This document shows, piece after piece, positions 25,150 through 35,250 of a stretch of 64,000 nt of DNA. The stretch covers positions 2,602,001-2,666,000 of the forward strand of contig NZ_CP009920.1 of assembly GCF_000832985.1 (NCBI RefSeq). The letters run 5' to 3'. The translations under genes were made by a program, and so were the position numbers. Numbering within the stretch: the first letter of the stretch is position 1; each line of letters opens with the position of its first letter. Under the pieces are notes generated by a model. The model was given only the letters and a program-made list of their open reading frames with translations, was not told the DNA's origin and ran no database searches. This DNA is from Priestia megaterium NBRC 15308 = ATCC 14581. GTDB taxonomy: Bacteria > Bacillota > Bacilli > Bacillales > Bacillaceae_H.

Positions 25150-26730
25150 TCATAACCACCACGCCAATAAAAAGGTAACAAATCCTCCTATTATCAAAAA
25201 TCCCATGCTGTATTTGAGCGTGTATTTAAACAGTTCACCTTCTTTTCCAGCCAGTCCCACTGCTCCGGCAGCGACAGCAATTGATTGAGGAGAAAGCATT
25301 TTAGCCATCACGCCGCCGGCAGTATTGGCCGCTACGAGAATAACCGGCAAGACATTAATTTGCTGAGCTGTAGTTAGCTGCAAGTTGCCGAACAGCGCAT
25401 TATTTGATACGACAGACCCCGTTAGAAATACGCCGATCCAGCCAAGAAATGGGGATAAAAATGGAAAATAAGCAGCTGATGTAGCGAGCGCCAATCCAAG
25501 TGTAGAAGACTGTCCTGAGTAATTTGAAATAAAAGCAAAAGCAATGACCATCATAATAGTAATAATAGGCCTTGATAATTCTTTTACGGTTTCTAAAAGA
25601 GTGGTCCATGCCACTTTTGGCGATATGTTAAGCAAGAAAACTGAAAGGATACAAGCAATAAGAATTGCTGTACCTGTTGCTGCAAATACGTCTATTTTTA
25701 AGATAGCAGCGTAAGGCGTAGGATCTTTTACTAAAGGCGCTGCTTTAATTACGTGATTGTGTAAAAATGGGACGTTAATAAGCAGGTTCATATGTTCAAG
25801 CATTGTTTTGACAAAAGAAATGCTCCAAGCCGTAACGAGTATCGTTAATAGAATAAAAGGAGACCAAGCCTTTAAAATCTGTTTTGGTGACAGGCTGAAG
25901 CTTTTAGCCGCTGCCGGGCTTGTTCGTTTAATATAAAAAGCAAGAGCAAGTAAACTCACAATAGAAGATGTGATATTTGGAAGTTCAGGGCCGATGTATG
26001 TAACAGTTAAATACTGTGTCAGTGCATAGGAAACGGCTGTGATGCTCGTTGCTTTCCATACGTCTTTTAATCCTTTTATCCCATCCATAATAAAGACAAG
26101 TAAAAAAGGGATAAGAAAAGAAATAATCGGAAGCTGCGTGCCAAGAAAATGAGCAATTTCTTTTGGATCTATGCCAGATACTTGTCCTGCGACAATAACA
26201 GGAATCCCCATGGCGCCAAACGCTCCTGAAGCTGTATTAGCAATTAAACATAGCGCCGCTGCTTTTAACGGTTTGAACCCAAGTCCAACTAGAAGCGCTG
26301 CTGTAATGGCAATTGGAGCTCCAAATCCCGCTGCCCCTTCTAAAAAAGCATTAAAGGAAAAAGCAACAAGCAGCATTTGCAAGCGGGGGTCGTCGGTTAT
26401 TGAAATAATAGATTGTCTGATGGTAGTAAACTGTCCGCTTTTGACAGTTAGCTTGTATAAGAACACCGCTCCGATAATAATATAGCTGATGGGCCAAAGT
26501 GCATACAGAAACCCATAGCCTGTGGCTCCTAAGATCATTGAGGCAGGCATATCATAAAAATAAATAGCAATAATCATAGCAAGAAGCACTGTAATACCAG
26601 CAGCAATATGTCCTTTTAATTTCAAAAGAGTTAAAGCAATAAAGAAAAAGATAATGGGGATGAGTGCAATTAGTGCAGAAAGCCAAATATTATCTAACGG
26701 ATTATATACCTGAGTCCACGTCATATTCAT
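25150..26730 (-). CDS. lctP: L-lactate permease
   Basis: 526 residues, about 13 membrane helices, usual LctP length. Family motifs include AFSFNAFLEGAAGFGAPIAITAALLVGLGF (about 124-153), LGWIGVFLTGSVVSNNALFGNLQ (about 434-456) and NTAGGVMAKMLSPQSIAVA (about 470-488). Role: lactate/H+ (or OH-) transport through the cell membrane. Directly follows ldh on the same strand, as in the B. subtilis ldh-lctP operon, with a G+C-rich hairpin between them. Confidence 0.95.
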   Translation of the reverse strand: MNMTWTQVYNPLDNIWLSALIALIPIIFFFIALTLLKLKGHIAAGITVLLAMIIAIYFYDMPASMILGATGYGFLYALWPISYIIIGAVFLYKLTVKSGQFTTIRQSIISITDDPRLQMLLVAFSFNAFLEGAAGFGAPIAITAALLVGLGFKPLKAAALCLIANTASGAFGAMGIPVIVAGQVSGIDPKEIAHFLGTQLPIISFLIPFLLVFIMDGIKGLKDVWKATSITAVSYALTQYLTVTYIGPELPNITSSIVSLLALAFYIKRTSPAAAKSFSLSPKQILKAWSPFILLTILVTAWSISFVKTMLEHMNLLINVPFLHNHVIKAAPLVKDPTPYAAILKIDVFAATGTAILIACILSVFLLNISPKVAWTTLLETVKELSRPIITIMMVIAFAFISNYSGQSSTLGLALATSAAYFPFLSPFLGWIGVFLTGSVVSNNALFGNLQLTTAQQINVLPVILVAANTAGGVMAKMLSPQSIAVAAGAVGLAGKEGELFKYTLKYSMGFLIIGGFVTFLLAWWL

Positions 26731-26760
26731 ACACCTCTACTACATATTTAAAACAAGGGA

Positions 26761-26777
26761 GCGGGGGAGTCCCCCGC
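26761..26777 (-). other. Intercistronic G+C-rich hairpin between ldh and lctP
   Basis: Stem GCGGGGG / CCCCCGC with a 3-nt loop, unusually G+C-rich for its surroundings. No clear U-run follows on the minus strand, so it is more likely an RNA-stability or partial-termination element than a full terminator. Confidence 0.65.
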
Positions 26778-26792
26778 AAAAATCTTTAGATG

Positions 26793-27791
<999 letters not shown>

Positions 27792-27821
27792 TGTTAGTGT
27801 AACAAGAATAAATTGCTTCAG

Positions 27822-27839
27822 CTGTGATAAAAATCACAC
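27822..27839. promoter_or_regulatory. Rex operator 2
   Basis: CTGTGATAAAAATCACAC, same TGTGA-N6-TCACA core, centred 48 bp from the first box. Confidence 0.78.
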
Positions 27840-28081
27840 CCTTTAAAAAATAGTAAACAATTTTACAGGGCGATTTAAAAAAATGTCCTTCTACATGAAG
27901 TGCCACATTTAGAAAGATCTTAAACGTTTAAAGTGTTGAGTAAAGGCAACTTGTTTTGCAGAAAGCTAAAGAGTTTAACATTCTCTATTTGTATGTTAGC
28001 AGCCAATAATGTTTCTATAGACCCACACGAAATCCATTTGTTACACTAAGTTTGCTTATTTTGAATAAAGGAGTGGAAGGG

Positions 28082-28957
28082 ATGGAGAACTACTATGAGC
28101 AAGCCCAAAAAGGCGCTTGGGTTAGTATCTTATCATATATCTTTTTATCGACATGTAAACTTATCATTGCGGGTGTCACCGCTTCCTCTGCATTAAAAGC
28201 CGACGGTCTTAATAATGTTACAGATATTATTGCATCAATTGCCGTCTTAGTCGGCTTAAAAATCTCTAAAAAACCTCGCGATAATGATCATCCCTATGGA
28301 CATTCCAGAGCGGAACATATCTCTTCACTTATTGCTTCTTTTATCATGATGGTAATCGGACTAGAAGTATTGGTCGATGCGGGTCAGTCATTATTTATGG
28401 ACAAATCTGAAGCGCCTAATTTACTGGCTGCTTGGGTAGGTCTTGGAGCGGCTGCTGTTATGGGTGGTGTCTACCGATATAATATTAAGCTTGCTAAAAA
28501 ACTTGATAGCCAGTCTTTATATGCGGTTGCTAAAGATAATTTGTCTGATGCACTTGTGAGTATAGGGGCTGTCGTGGGAATTTTCGGCTCACAATTCGGC
28601 CTGCCCTGGCTGGACGTGGTAGCTGCTTTTGCTGTGGGAATTATTATTTGTAAAACAGCCATTGAGATTTTTAAAGAAGCGGCTCATTCTTTAACGGACG
28701 GATTTGATGAAGAAAAGTTAGGGCACTACAAAGAAAGCATCGAGCTTGTAGAAGGTGTAAAAGAAGTAGAAGATGTGAAAGCGCGCAAGCTTGGTAATCA
28801 AGTCGTGATTGATGTAACTGTTAAAGTAGATCCCCATTTAAATGTTATCAAAAGCCATGAAATTGCTGATCAAATTGAACATATAATGAACGATGAGCAT
28901 CAAATTAAAGATACGCTTGTTCATATTGAACCTGATGCATACGAAAAACAAAAATAA
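28082..28957 (+). CDS. Cation diffusion facilitator (CDF) transporter
   Basis: 291 residues from ATG 28082 (AAGGAGTGG upstream; the frame opens at 28052). Six membrane helices with the CDF metal-site residues: LKADGLNNVTDIIASI (helix 2), HPYGHSRAEHISS, and AKDNLSDALVSIGAV (helix 5), plus a cytosolic C-terminal domain with the EGVKEVEDVKARKLGNQVVIDVTVKVDPHL pattern. Role: efflux of divalent metal (Zn, Mn, Co or Cd) in exchange for H+ or K+. The metal cannot be told from sequence alone. Confidence 0.93.
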   Translation: MENYYEQAQKGAWVSILSYIFLSTCKLIIAGVTASSALKADGLNNVTDIIASIAVLVGLKISKKPRDNDHPYGHSRAEHISSLIASFIMMVIGLEVLVDAGQSLFMDKSEAPNLLAAWVGLGAAAVMGGVYRYNIKLAKKLDSQSLYAVAKDNLSDALVSIGAVVGIFGSQFGLPWLDVVAAFAVGIIICKTAIEIFKEAAHSLTDGFDEEKLGHYKESIELVEGVKEVEDVKARKLGNQVVIDVTVKVDPHLNVIKSHEIADQIEHIMNDEHQIKDTLVHIEPDAYEKQK

Positions 28958-29006
28958 GACCAGCACGTTCTTTCGTTATGAAAGGATGCGCTGGTTTTAT
29001 TTTGCG
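28958..29006 (+). terminator. Terminator of CDF gene
   Basis: Long stem ACCAGC...GCTGGT (arms around 28961-28976 and 28981-28996 with small mismatches), followed by TTTTATTTT. Confidence 0.75.
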
Positions 29007-29035
29007 GGAATTTGAAATAAATCACAAAAACTTCT

Positions 29036-29062
29036 TCAAAAATGAAAATGAAAAGCCGTTAT
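29036..29062 (+). promoter_or_regulatory. Sigma-D (motility) promoter candidate
   Basis: TCAA (29036-29039), 15 nt, GCCGTTAT (29055-29062), one mismatch to each half of TAAA-N15-GCCGATAT. It lies 36 bp before a chemoreceptor gene, as expected for the motility regulon. Confidence 0.6.
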
Positions 29063-29097
29063 TAGTAATATAAAGATTTTTGTAGAAGGGTGAGGGA

Positions 29098-31116
29098 ATG
29101 AAGAGGTTAAGTGCAAAGCTCGTAGTATTTTTTAGTATTTTTATAGCTATTTTATTATTAGTTGTTTCAGGGGCTGTTTATCAATTTACCAAAACGCAAA
29201 TAGAAAAAGATGTAGAAATTCAGTCTCAAAGTCAAGTGAAAGAGTTAAAAGAAACCATTCATACGTACTTAGACATGTATAGTCGTTCTTTGCTAACGTA
29301 TAGTGAAAACGATGTAATTGTTAATTTTGTTAAGCAGGAAGGAGATCAAACAAACCAAGAGAAAAATCCGTATTTTACATGGAACACAGTTCAAAAAGAG
29401 TTTACGCAGTTTAAAGAAAAGTATCCAAACCTAGCACTTGAATACATAGGCACTAAAAATAAAGGAATGTATTCTGTTCCTAAACAAGAGTTTGGTTCAA
29501 ACTATGATCCGACTTCAAGGGTATGGTACAAACAAGCAGTAGAATCACCTAATGAGGTTATTTATACGGATCCATATGAAGATGCAGCAACAAAAAAGAC
29601 GGTCGTGACAATTGCAAAGGCTATTTTAGATCCAGATACTAAAAATGTGCTGGGCGTTATAGCTACTGATTTAGACTTAGATGCATTAAAAAACATTGTA
29701 GGTAAAGCAGAAGTAAATCACGGTGGGTATGCATTTTTATTTGATCAAAATGGCACAGCGCTCGTTCATCCAACAGAAGCTGGGAAAAATTTGATGAATC
29801 AGCCATTTATGAAAAAAATGTACGAAGCAGACCGGAATAGAGATTTCATGAAGTATACCTTTCAAGGTGAAGAGAGAGTGATGGCATATGATACTCTCGA
29901 AGGGACGAATTGGAAGATAGGAAATGCCTTTATTTATAATGAAATGCTCTCAAGCGCTCATCATTTACTGACTGTTATTGTCTGGATTGCGTTAATTGGC
30001 ATCTTATTATCAGTGGTGTTAACCATCTTTTTCTCAAGAATTATTACTAATCCGATTCGCCGCTTGAAAAATGAAGTAGCCAAAGTAACAGCTGGCGATT
30101 TAACGGTTCAGGTGAAGACGAAGTCAAAAGATGAAATTGGTGAGCTTACTCATTTATTTAATGATATGGTAGCCAAAATGAAAACATTGATTGGCACGGT
30201 TCAGACATCTGTTGAGACAGTAAAAACGTCTGTTGAAGACTTGAGTGCCGTATCTGAAGAAGCAACTGCATCCAGTGAAGAAATCGGCCGGGCTATCCAT
30301 GAGATTGCCAGCGGTGCCACGCAGCAAGCTTCTGACGCTGACTCTACTAATCATAAAACGATGAGTTTATCTTCGCAAATTGAAGAAGTCATTGAACAAA
30401 ATGCACAGATTAATAAAATGACGATTGAAGCTGTAAGCATCAATGAAAAAGGTTTAAAACAGATGCAGCTCCTTCGCAGCCAAACCACTGAATCGTCTCA
30501 AACGATTCACGCTGTTCAAGCTGTAATGGAAGAGTTAACAAATAAGATGAAAAAAATTGAATCTATTATTTTCACGATTAATAGTATTTCAGATCAGACA
30601 AATTTACTTGCATTAAATGCTAGTATTGAAGCAGCTCGTGCAGGAGAACATGGCAAAGGATTTGCGGTAGTAGCTGAAGAAGTGCGAAAACTTGCTGAAC
30701 AGTCCTCTCAGGCCACTGAACAAGTTCGTCATACGATTGCAGTGATTCAAGGTGAAGTCGCTGCTGCGCGTGAAGAATGCAACCGTACAGAAGAGCTTTC
30801 AAAGTCTCAAGACTTTGTGGTAGGAGATACAGAACGAGCTTTTCATGAAATTGCAACTACGATTGAACAAGTGGCGGCGGCTGTCGAACATGTGACAAGC
30901 AGCATGGACAGTATCGATGAGCATAAGGAAGACGTGGTAGCGGCAATTCAAAGCATAGCAGCCATTGCACAGCAATCAGCAGCAGGAACTGAAGAGATTA
31001 CCGCTTCCACAGAAGAACAAATTAGAGCTATTTCTACTGTTTCTCAATCAGCGGAACATCTGCAAGAGATTAGTGAAGAATTGGCGAACTTGATTCGTCA
31101 ATTTAAAATTCAATAG
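29098..31116 (+). CDS. Methyl-accepting chemotaxis protein with Cache sensor
   Basis: 672 residues. Helix 1 (about 10-30), an extracellular double Cache domain (about 35-285, with [34 protein letters not shown] type signature and [14 protein letters not shown]), helix 2 (about 292-314), a HAMP domain (about 315-370), and the cytoplasmic signalling domain whose hairpin tip reads [40 protein letters not shown]. Resembles the B. subtilis McpA/McpB/TlpA type. Ligand unknown. The sigma-D-like promoter suggests expression with flagella. A repeat element begins 7 nt after the stop. Confidence 0.95.
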   Translation: MKRLSAKLVVFFSIFIAILLLVVSGAVYQFTKTQIEKDVEIQSQSQVKELKETIHTYLDMYSRSLLTYSENDVIVNFVKQEGDQTNQEKNPYFTWNTVQKEFTQFKEKYPNLALEYIGTKNKGMYSVPKQEFGSNYDPTSRVWYKQAVESPNEVIYTDPYEDAATKKTVVTIAKAILDPDTKNVLGVIATDLDLDALKNIVGKAEVNHGGYAFLFDQNGTALVHPTEAGKNLMNQPFMKKMYEADRNRDFMKYTFQGEERVMAYDTLEGTNWKIGNAFIYNEMLSSAHHLLTVIVWIALIGILLSVVLTIFFSRIITNPIRRLKNEVAKVTAGDLTVQVKTKSKDEIGELTHLFNDMVAKMKTLIGTVQTSVETVKTSVEDLSAVSEEATASSEEIGRAIHEIASGATQQASDADSTNHKTMSLSSQIEEVIEQNAQINKMTIEAVSINEKGLKQMQLLRSQTTESSQTIHAVQAVMEELTNKMKKIESIIFTINSISDQTNLLALNASIEAARAGEHGKGFAVVAEEVRKLAEQSSQATEQVRHTIAVIQGEVAAAREECNRTEELSKSQDFVVGDTERAFHEIATTIEQVAAAVEHVTSSMDSIDEHKEDVVAAIQSIAAIAQQSAAGTEEITASTEEQIRAISTVSQSAEHLQEISEELANLIRQFKIQ

Positions 31117-31123
31117 AAAAAAA

Positions 31124-31308
31124 GAGGCTAGGACAAAAGTATTTTAGTTAAAGGAAAATCCGAACGATGAATTGAGATTCTTGATAAAGAATTCAACTCG
31201 TTCGGATTTTTTTATTGATATGGTGAACGCAGGTTTCATGTAGGTATCTCAAGCGGTTCAGCGCACTTCTTCTATTTGTTTGCCCTTAGCTGGTTGTGTC
31301 TTAACCTC
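31124..31308 (+). repeat. Interspersed intergenic repeat, copy A
   Basis: 185 bp. Ends are imperfect inverted repeats, GAGGCTAGGACA at 31124 and TGTCTTAACCTC at 31297-31308. Inside is a strong hairpin (arms AATCCGAACGA and TCGTTCGGATT) with a T-run, which would terminate the chemoreceptor transcript. It shares its ends, the internal layout and a TATGGTGAACG-AG-TTTCAT core with copy B (34940-35162). No ORF. Confidence 0.8.
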
Positions 31309-31318
31309 TCTTTTATGT

Positions 31319-32230
31319 TTAATAAGAAAACAACTTGCTGTAAGGCGAAAAGACTTGCTGAGTTAGAGGTGCAACAGCTGATACGCGCTGACGTGTAAAC
31401 GGGTGTATAAAAGAAAGCTTAGTGGCATGTAAAGCTTGCTGCTGTTCTTTTAATCTCTTTCCTCCATAAAGAGTATCACCAAGTAATGGATAGCCGATGT
31501 GACTCATATGAACACGAATTTGGTGAGTGCGTCCGGTTTCGAGCGAAAGTTCAATAAGCGTTTCGTTTTTCGCCGTATTGCGTTTTAACACCCGATAACG
31601 TGTTTTGGCAGCTTGTCCCGTTCTAGATACTCTTCTTCTTGTAGCGTGATGACGATCGCGTCCAATGGGTTCATTGATGATTCCGTCCTCTTTTTTTATG
31701 ATTCCTTGGACGATGGCAATATAAGTCCGATTAATTTTACGTTCAGCCAGCAGCTGATCAAACACAGAGCTTGCTACAAAATGCTTCGTGAATAAGATAG
31801 CACCTGATGTATCGCTGTCCAAACGGTGAACGTGTCTAGGCTTTGTTTTGAGGCCTATTTTTTGAAAATAAGCAGCTACAGCATTTAAAAGAGTTTTTTG
31901 GTCTTGTTCTGATGAAGGGTGAGTATCTAGGTTGATTGGTTTGTTTACGATTAGTACGTGCTCATCTTCAAACAAAATCTCTATATCAACATTGTAAGGT
32001 GTTATTTCATTAGGCTCTGCTTCAAAAAAAGGAAGTGACATTTTATCATGTTCCTTAAGAGTGTTTCTCCATGGTAAAGGCTCGCCGTTTATAAGCACAT
32101 TTTTCTTCATCCGAAACTGATGCAGCGTTTTTTTAGGAATACGCCATTTCGTTTTTAAATAATCTTCAATTGTTTGCCCTGCATCATTTTTTGCGATTTT
32201 ATCTTCTAGCCATTGGCCGTGTATACTCAT
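31319..32230 (-). CDS. yhcT: RluA-family RNA pseudouridine synthase (YhcT-like)
   Basis: 303 residues. N-terminal S4-like region, then the RluA catalytic domain with HRLDSDTSGAILFTK (about 132-146) holding the catalytic aspartate, and RTHQIRVHMSHIGYPLLGDTLYGG (about 236-259). Modifies uridine in rRNA or tRNA; the exact site is unknown. The position next to yhcU and the yhcX-glp block matches B. subtilis yhcT. Confidence 0.9.
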   Translation of the reverse strand: MSIHGQWLEDKIAKNDAGQTIEDYLKTKWRIPKKTLHQFRMKKNVLINGEPLPWRNTLKEHDKMSLPFFEAEPNEITPYNVDIEILFEDEHVLIVNKPINLDTHPSSEQDQKTLLNAVAAYFQKIGLKTKPRHVHRLDSDTSGAILFTKHFVASSVFDQLLAERKINRTYIAIVQGIIKKEDGIINEPIGRDRHHATRRRVSRTGQAAKTRYRVLKRNTAKNETLIELSLETGRTHQIRVHMSHIGYPLLGDTLYGGKRLKEQQQALHATKLSFIHPFTRQRVSAVAPLTQQVFSPYSKLFSY

Positions 32231-32385
32231 ATTTAATCCCTTCCTTACATACTAGTAAATATCCTTTAATCTTTTAAAAGAACTTGTAAATAATTAGGAG
32301 GAAATAACTACCTGAAGTTCTCGTTTTATGTTTATGTTATGCTAAATAAAGAGACATAAGTTAAGAGAAAAAAGGGGGGGTAACC

Positions 32386-32778
32386 ATGAAAATTGCCCAA
32401 GCAGCTCCGCCAGAAATGGAGAATTACATAGAAGAGTTGACTGAACAGCTTCGTTATGACTTGTTACCTCGGTATGTATCTGTAGATAAGCTTAATCCTG
32501 ATGAATTATTGAACCCAGATTATTGTACAGACCATTTATATAATGGCTTACTCGATGAAGCATTGCAAGTCATTAGTAGCCTTCAGACAATAATTGCCGT
32601 GATTGAAGCGATCCAGCATCGGCCGATTGAAGAAAGCGACTGCGAGCAATTCGAAAAAAATATTGCAATTTTAAAAAAATACGGGTTCTTATTTCCTGTT
32701 TCCATTGAGTGTTTTGCAAAAGAAAACAATTTGATTACGTATTCGTATGAATCGTTTTATAATTCATACATAAATTGA
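32386..32778 (+). CDS. yhcU: YhcU family protein (DUF5365)
   Basis: 130 residues, acidic and soluble, predicted mostly helical, with MENYIEELTEQLRYDLLPRYVSVDKL at the N-terminus and LDEALQVISSLQTIIAVIEAI in the middle. Similar in size and context to B. subtilis YhcU. Function unknown. Ribosome site AAAAGGGGGGG. Divergent from yhcT. Confidence 0.8.
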   Translation: MKIAQAAPPEMENYIEELTEQLRYDLLPRYVSVDKLNPDELLNPDYCTDHLYNGLLDEALQVISSLQTIIAVIEAIQHRPIEESDCEQFEKNIAILKKYGFLFPVSIECFAKENNLITYSYESFYNSYIN

Positions 32779-32782
32779 AAAG

Positions 32783-32819
32783 AAAAAAGCATGATTATCC
32801 CATGCTTTTTTCTTTTTTT
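32783..32819 (+). terminator. Terminator of yhcU
   Basis: Stem AAAAAAGCATG / CATGCTTTTTT, then CTTTTTTT. The following 360 bp up to the next gene show no ORF or clear structure. Confidence 0.9.
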
Positions 32820-33180
32820 AATGAATTTTGGCTTTCAATTGGATAAAAAAAGAACTTGTGATATCGTTAAATTCGTATAAAGTTCTTAGAGAAACATGAA
32901 ATCAAATACTATTGCTTTTCATATAACAAATAAATTGAAATAATACAGATGTATAACGTACTGTAAATTATGTAAATCATACTAAATAATGTTATGATTA
33001 GACAGGCCGTATAAAGAAGAGCATTTACCTTTCATAAGATTACAGAACGTTTCAATCTTATTACATATGTTTAAAATTAGCCTAAATGGTTTCTTTTTAC
33101 GCCTATATCATATACAATGCCCCCTAGATGATTTTTTCGAATAGCTAATAATCGTTTGGGATTATGAAAGGAGATTAATC

Positions 33181-33975
33181 ATGAAAAAACTGATGTATAC
33201 ATTGCTCATTGGGGTAATTGCTGCAGCTTTAACAGCATGCGGTTCAAACGATGATGCAAAGCAATCAAAAAGTGATGATCAGAAAACTGCACAAACTGAG
33301 AAGCAAAAAGAGGCTCAGGAAAAGCAGGAAAAGCAAGCAAAAGAAATGCAGAAGAAATTAGATAAACAAAAAGTAGATGAGAAGAAAACCGTAGCGGTTG
33401 TAAACGGTAAAAAAGTTTCTGGTGAAGAATATAATGCGGCATTATCTTCATCACAAGCCCAATATCAACAAATGGGACAAGACCCAACATCTAAAGAAGC
33501 AGCTAAACAAGTAAAGCAGCAAACAATTGACAATTTAGTAGGGCAAACGCTGCTATTGCAAGAAGCTGAAAACAAAGGCTATAAAGCAACTGATGAAGAA
33601 GTAAATAAAAAGTTAAAAGAAACGAAAAAGCAGTTCAAAACAGATAAACAGTTTAAAGCGGCTTTAAAAGATGCAGGACTAACTCAATCACAATTAAAGT
33701 CTGAGCTGGCTGACAGCATTAAATATCAGCAGTACGTAGATAAAGACATTCAAACACCAGAAGTAACAGATAAAGAAATTCAAGATTATTACGATCAATT
33801 TGCAAAACAAAGCCAAAGTCAAGCAAGCGGCGGTAAAGAACAATCTCAAATGCCAAAGCTTGAAGACGTAAAGCCACAAATTAAGCAGCAGCTTGAACAA
33901 CAAAAGAAACAAGAAGCATTGGAGAAAAAAGTTGAAGAACTTAAGAAAAATGCAAAAGTTGAAGTGAAGCTTTAA
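33181..33975 (+). CDS. SurA-N/PrsA-like lipoprotein without PPIase domain
   Basis: 264 residues. Lipoprotein signal MKKLMYTLLIGVIAAALTAC (cysteine 20), a highly charged K/Q/E linker (about 28-70, likely coiled coil), then a SurA_N-type chaperone domain beginning VAVVNGKKVSGEEYNAAL and running through TIDNLVGQTLLLQEAENKGYKATDEEV, and a C-terminal K/Q/E-rich helix. The parvulin rotamase domain of PrsA is absent, so it should act as a holding chaperone outside the membrane, if at all. Confidence 0.85.
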   Translation: MKKLMYTLLIGVIAAALTACGSNDDAKQSKSDDQKTAQTEKQKEAQEKQEKQAKEMQKKLDKQKVDEKKTVAVVNGKKVSGEEYNAALSSSQAQYQQMGQDPTSKEAAKQVKQQTIDNLVGQTLLLQEAENKGYKATDEEVNKKLKETKKQFKTDKQFKAALKDAGLTQSQLKSELADSIKYQQYVDKDIQTPEVTDKEIQDYYDQFAKQSQSQASGGKEQSQMPKLEDVKPQIKQQLEQQKKQEALEKKVEELKKNAKVEVKL

Positions 33976-33984
33976 ATACAAATG

Positions 33985-34011
33985 AAACGGCCCTTTAAAG
34001 GGCCGTTTTTC
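33985..34011 (+). terminator. Terminator
   Basis: Stem AAACGGCCCTTT / AAAGGGCCGTTT with T-run. Confidence 0.92.
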
Positions 34012-34163
34012 GTTATGTACATTTATTGCTTCTTGTCAGTAAAAAGGGGTGCGTGAAAGATTTTATTGTATTTTGACTTATAAGATAAAAAGTGTTCTGA
34101 TGGTTTGCCTTTCATCCTATACTCTTCTTATATAGATACAAGAGAAATTGGGGGAGTCGATAA

Positions 34164-34934
34164 ATGAAAAAGGTGGCTGTTTTTTTTGTTGGGCTTGTTT
34201 TTTTACTCGCGGGGATGGGTCTGACAGGCAATGCGTCTGCGGCGTCAAATCAACTTATTATTATTAACAAATCTACTAACACCCTTGCTTTTTATGATGG
34301 AGGAAAATTAGTCAGGACGTTCAAAGTTGCGACAGGGAGGCAGATGAGTTATACACCAGAGGGTACCTTTAGCATTGTGAATAAAATTAAAAACCGGCCT
34401 TATTATAAAGACAACATTCGGGGAGGAGATCCTAGGAATCCGCTAGGTGATCGCTGGCTAGGATTAAATGCGCGCGGAACATATGGAACGACGTATGCTA
34501 TTCATGGAAATAATAATCCAAGTTCTATCGGGACTTACGCAAGTTCAGGGTGCATTCGTATGTATGATGAAGAGGTACGCTGGCTGTTTGACCGCGTTCA
34601 AACCGGTACAAAAGTGGTTATTGGTCAATTTCATTCTCAAAGTTTTGATTCAATCGCTGTTAAAAACAAATACAAAGTAAGCAGTGCTCCAGTGGCCCAG
34701 AATCTTTGTAAAACGAAAAAGCTCTCAAAAGGCCAAATTGGTTTTGTAACGATTCAATCACCGATGGTTTTGTTAAAAGAAGAAAAAGGAAAATGGATAA
34801 AGATTCGTACGTTAAATCGCGGGGAACGCTATAATGTATATAAAATAAATGGCATTAAAGTCTCTTTAGGGCCAGGATTTATTGAAAATTATCCCAATAA
34901 AAAACCATCCATAAAATTAGATATTTGCAAATAG
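34164..34934 (+). CDS. L,D-transpeptidase (YkuD domain), secreted
   Basis: 256 residues. Signal peptide to about residue 27 (AGMGLTGNASA). The catalytic domain begins LIIINKSTNTLAFYDGGKLVRTF and holds the active site AIHGNNNPSSIGTYASSGCIRMYDEEV (H about 112, C about 131). About 90 residues follow (SSAPVAQNLCKTKKLSKGQIG onward), perhaps an SH3-like wall-binding module; Bacillus YciB/ErfK-type enzymes usually stop earlier. Role: 3-3 cross-linking or anchoring in peptidoglycan. No LysM domain. Confidence 0.9.
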   Translation: MKKVAVFFVGLVFLLAGMGLTGNASAASNQLIIINKSTNTLAFYDGGKLVRTFKVATGRQMSYTPEGTFSIVNKIKNRPYYKDNIRGGDPRNPLGDRWLGLNARGTYGTTYAIHGNNNPSSIGTYASSGCIRMYDEEVRWLFDRVQTGTKVVIGQFHSQSFDSIAVKNKYKVSSAPVAQNLCKTKKLSKGQIGFVTIQSPMVLLKEEKGKWIKIRTLNRGERYNVYKINGIKVSLGPGFIENYPNKKPSIKLDICK

Positions 34935-34939
34935 AAAAT

Positions 34940-35162
34940 GAGGCTGAAACAAAAGTATTTTAGCCTAAGTGAAAAACGAACCATTGATCAACATGTTTGA
35001 TTCATGGTTCGTTTTTTTATTATGGTGAACGTAGATTTCATCCGTTTTGTTCCTTCTAGCAGTTGCACGGAAATCAACAGCGGTGTCACAAGCTATTCAT
35101 ACGAGCTAATGCATCCATTTGTTCGTCTTTAGATTGTATTTATTTCTTTATGTCTCAACCTC
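34940..35162 (+). repeat. Interspersed intergenic repeat, copy B
   Basis: 223 bp. Ends GAGGCTGAAACA (34940) and TGTCTCAACCTC (to 35162) are imperfect inverted repeats and match copy A. Internal terminator hairpin with arms ACGAACCAT and ATGGTTCGT plus T-run, then the shared TATGGTGAACG-AG-TTTCAT core, and a shared ATTTGTT-G-C-TTAG segment near the right end. It starts 6 nt after the transpeptidase stop. Confidence 0.8.
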
Positions 35163-35250
35163 ATTTTTTGAATTTTTAATAATGTTTATTATAATAAAAA
35201 ATAGGGAAACTAATTGCCTAATGAAGAGAGAGAAAGGGTTGTTTTAGCGT

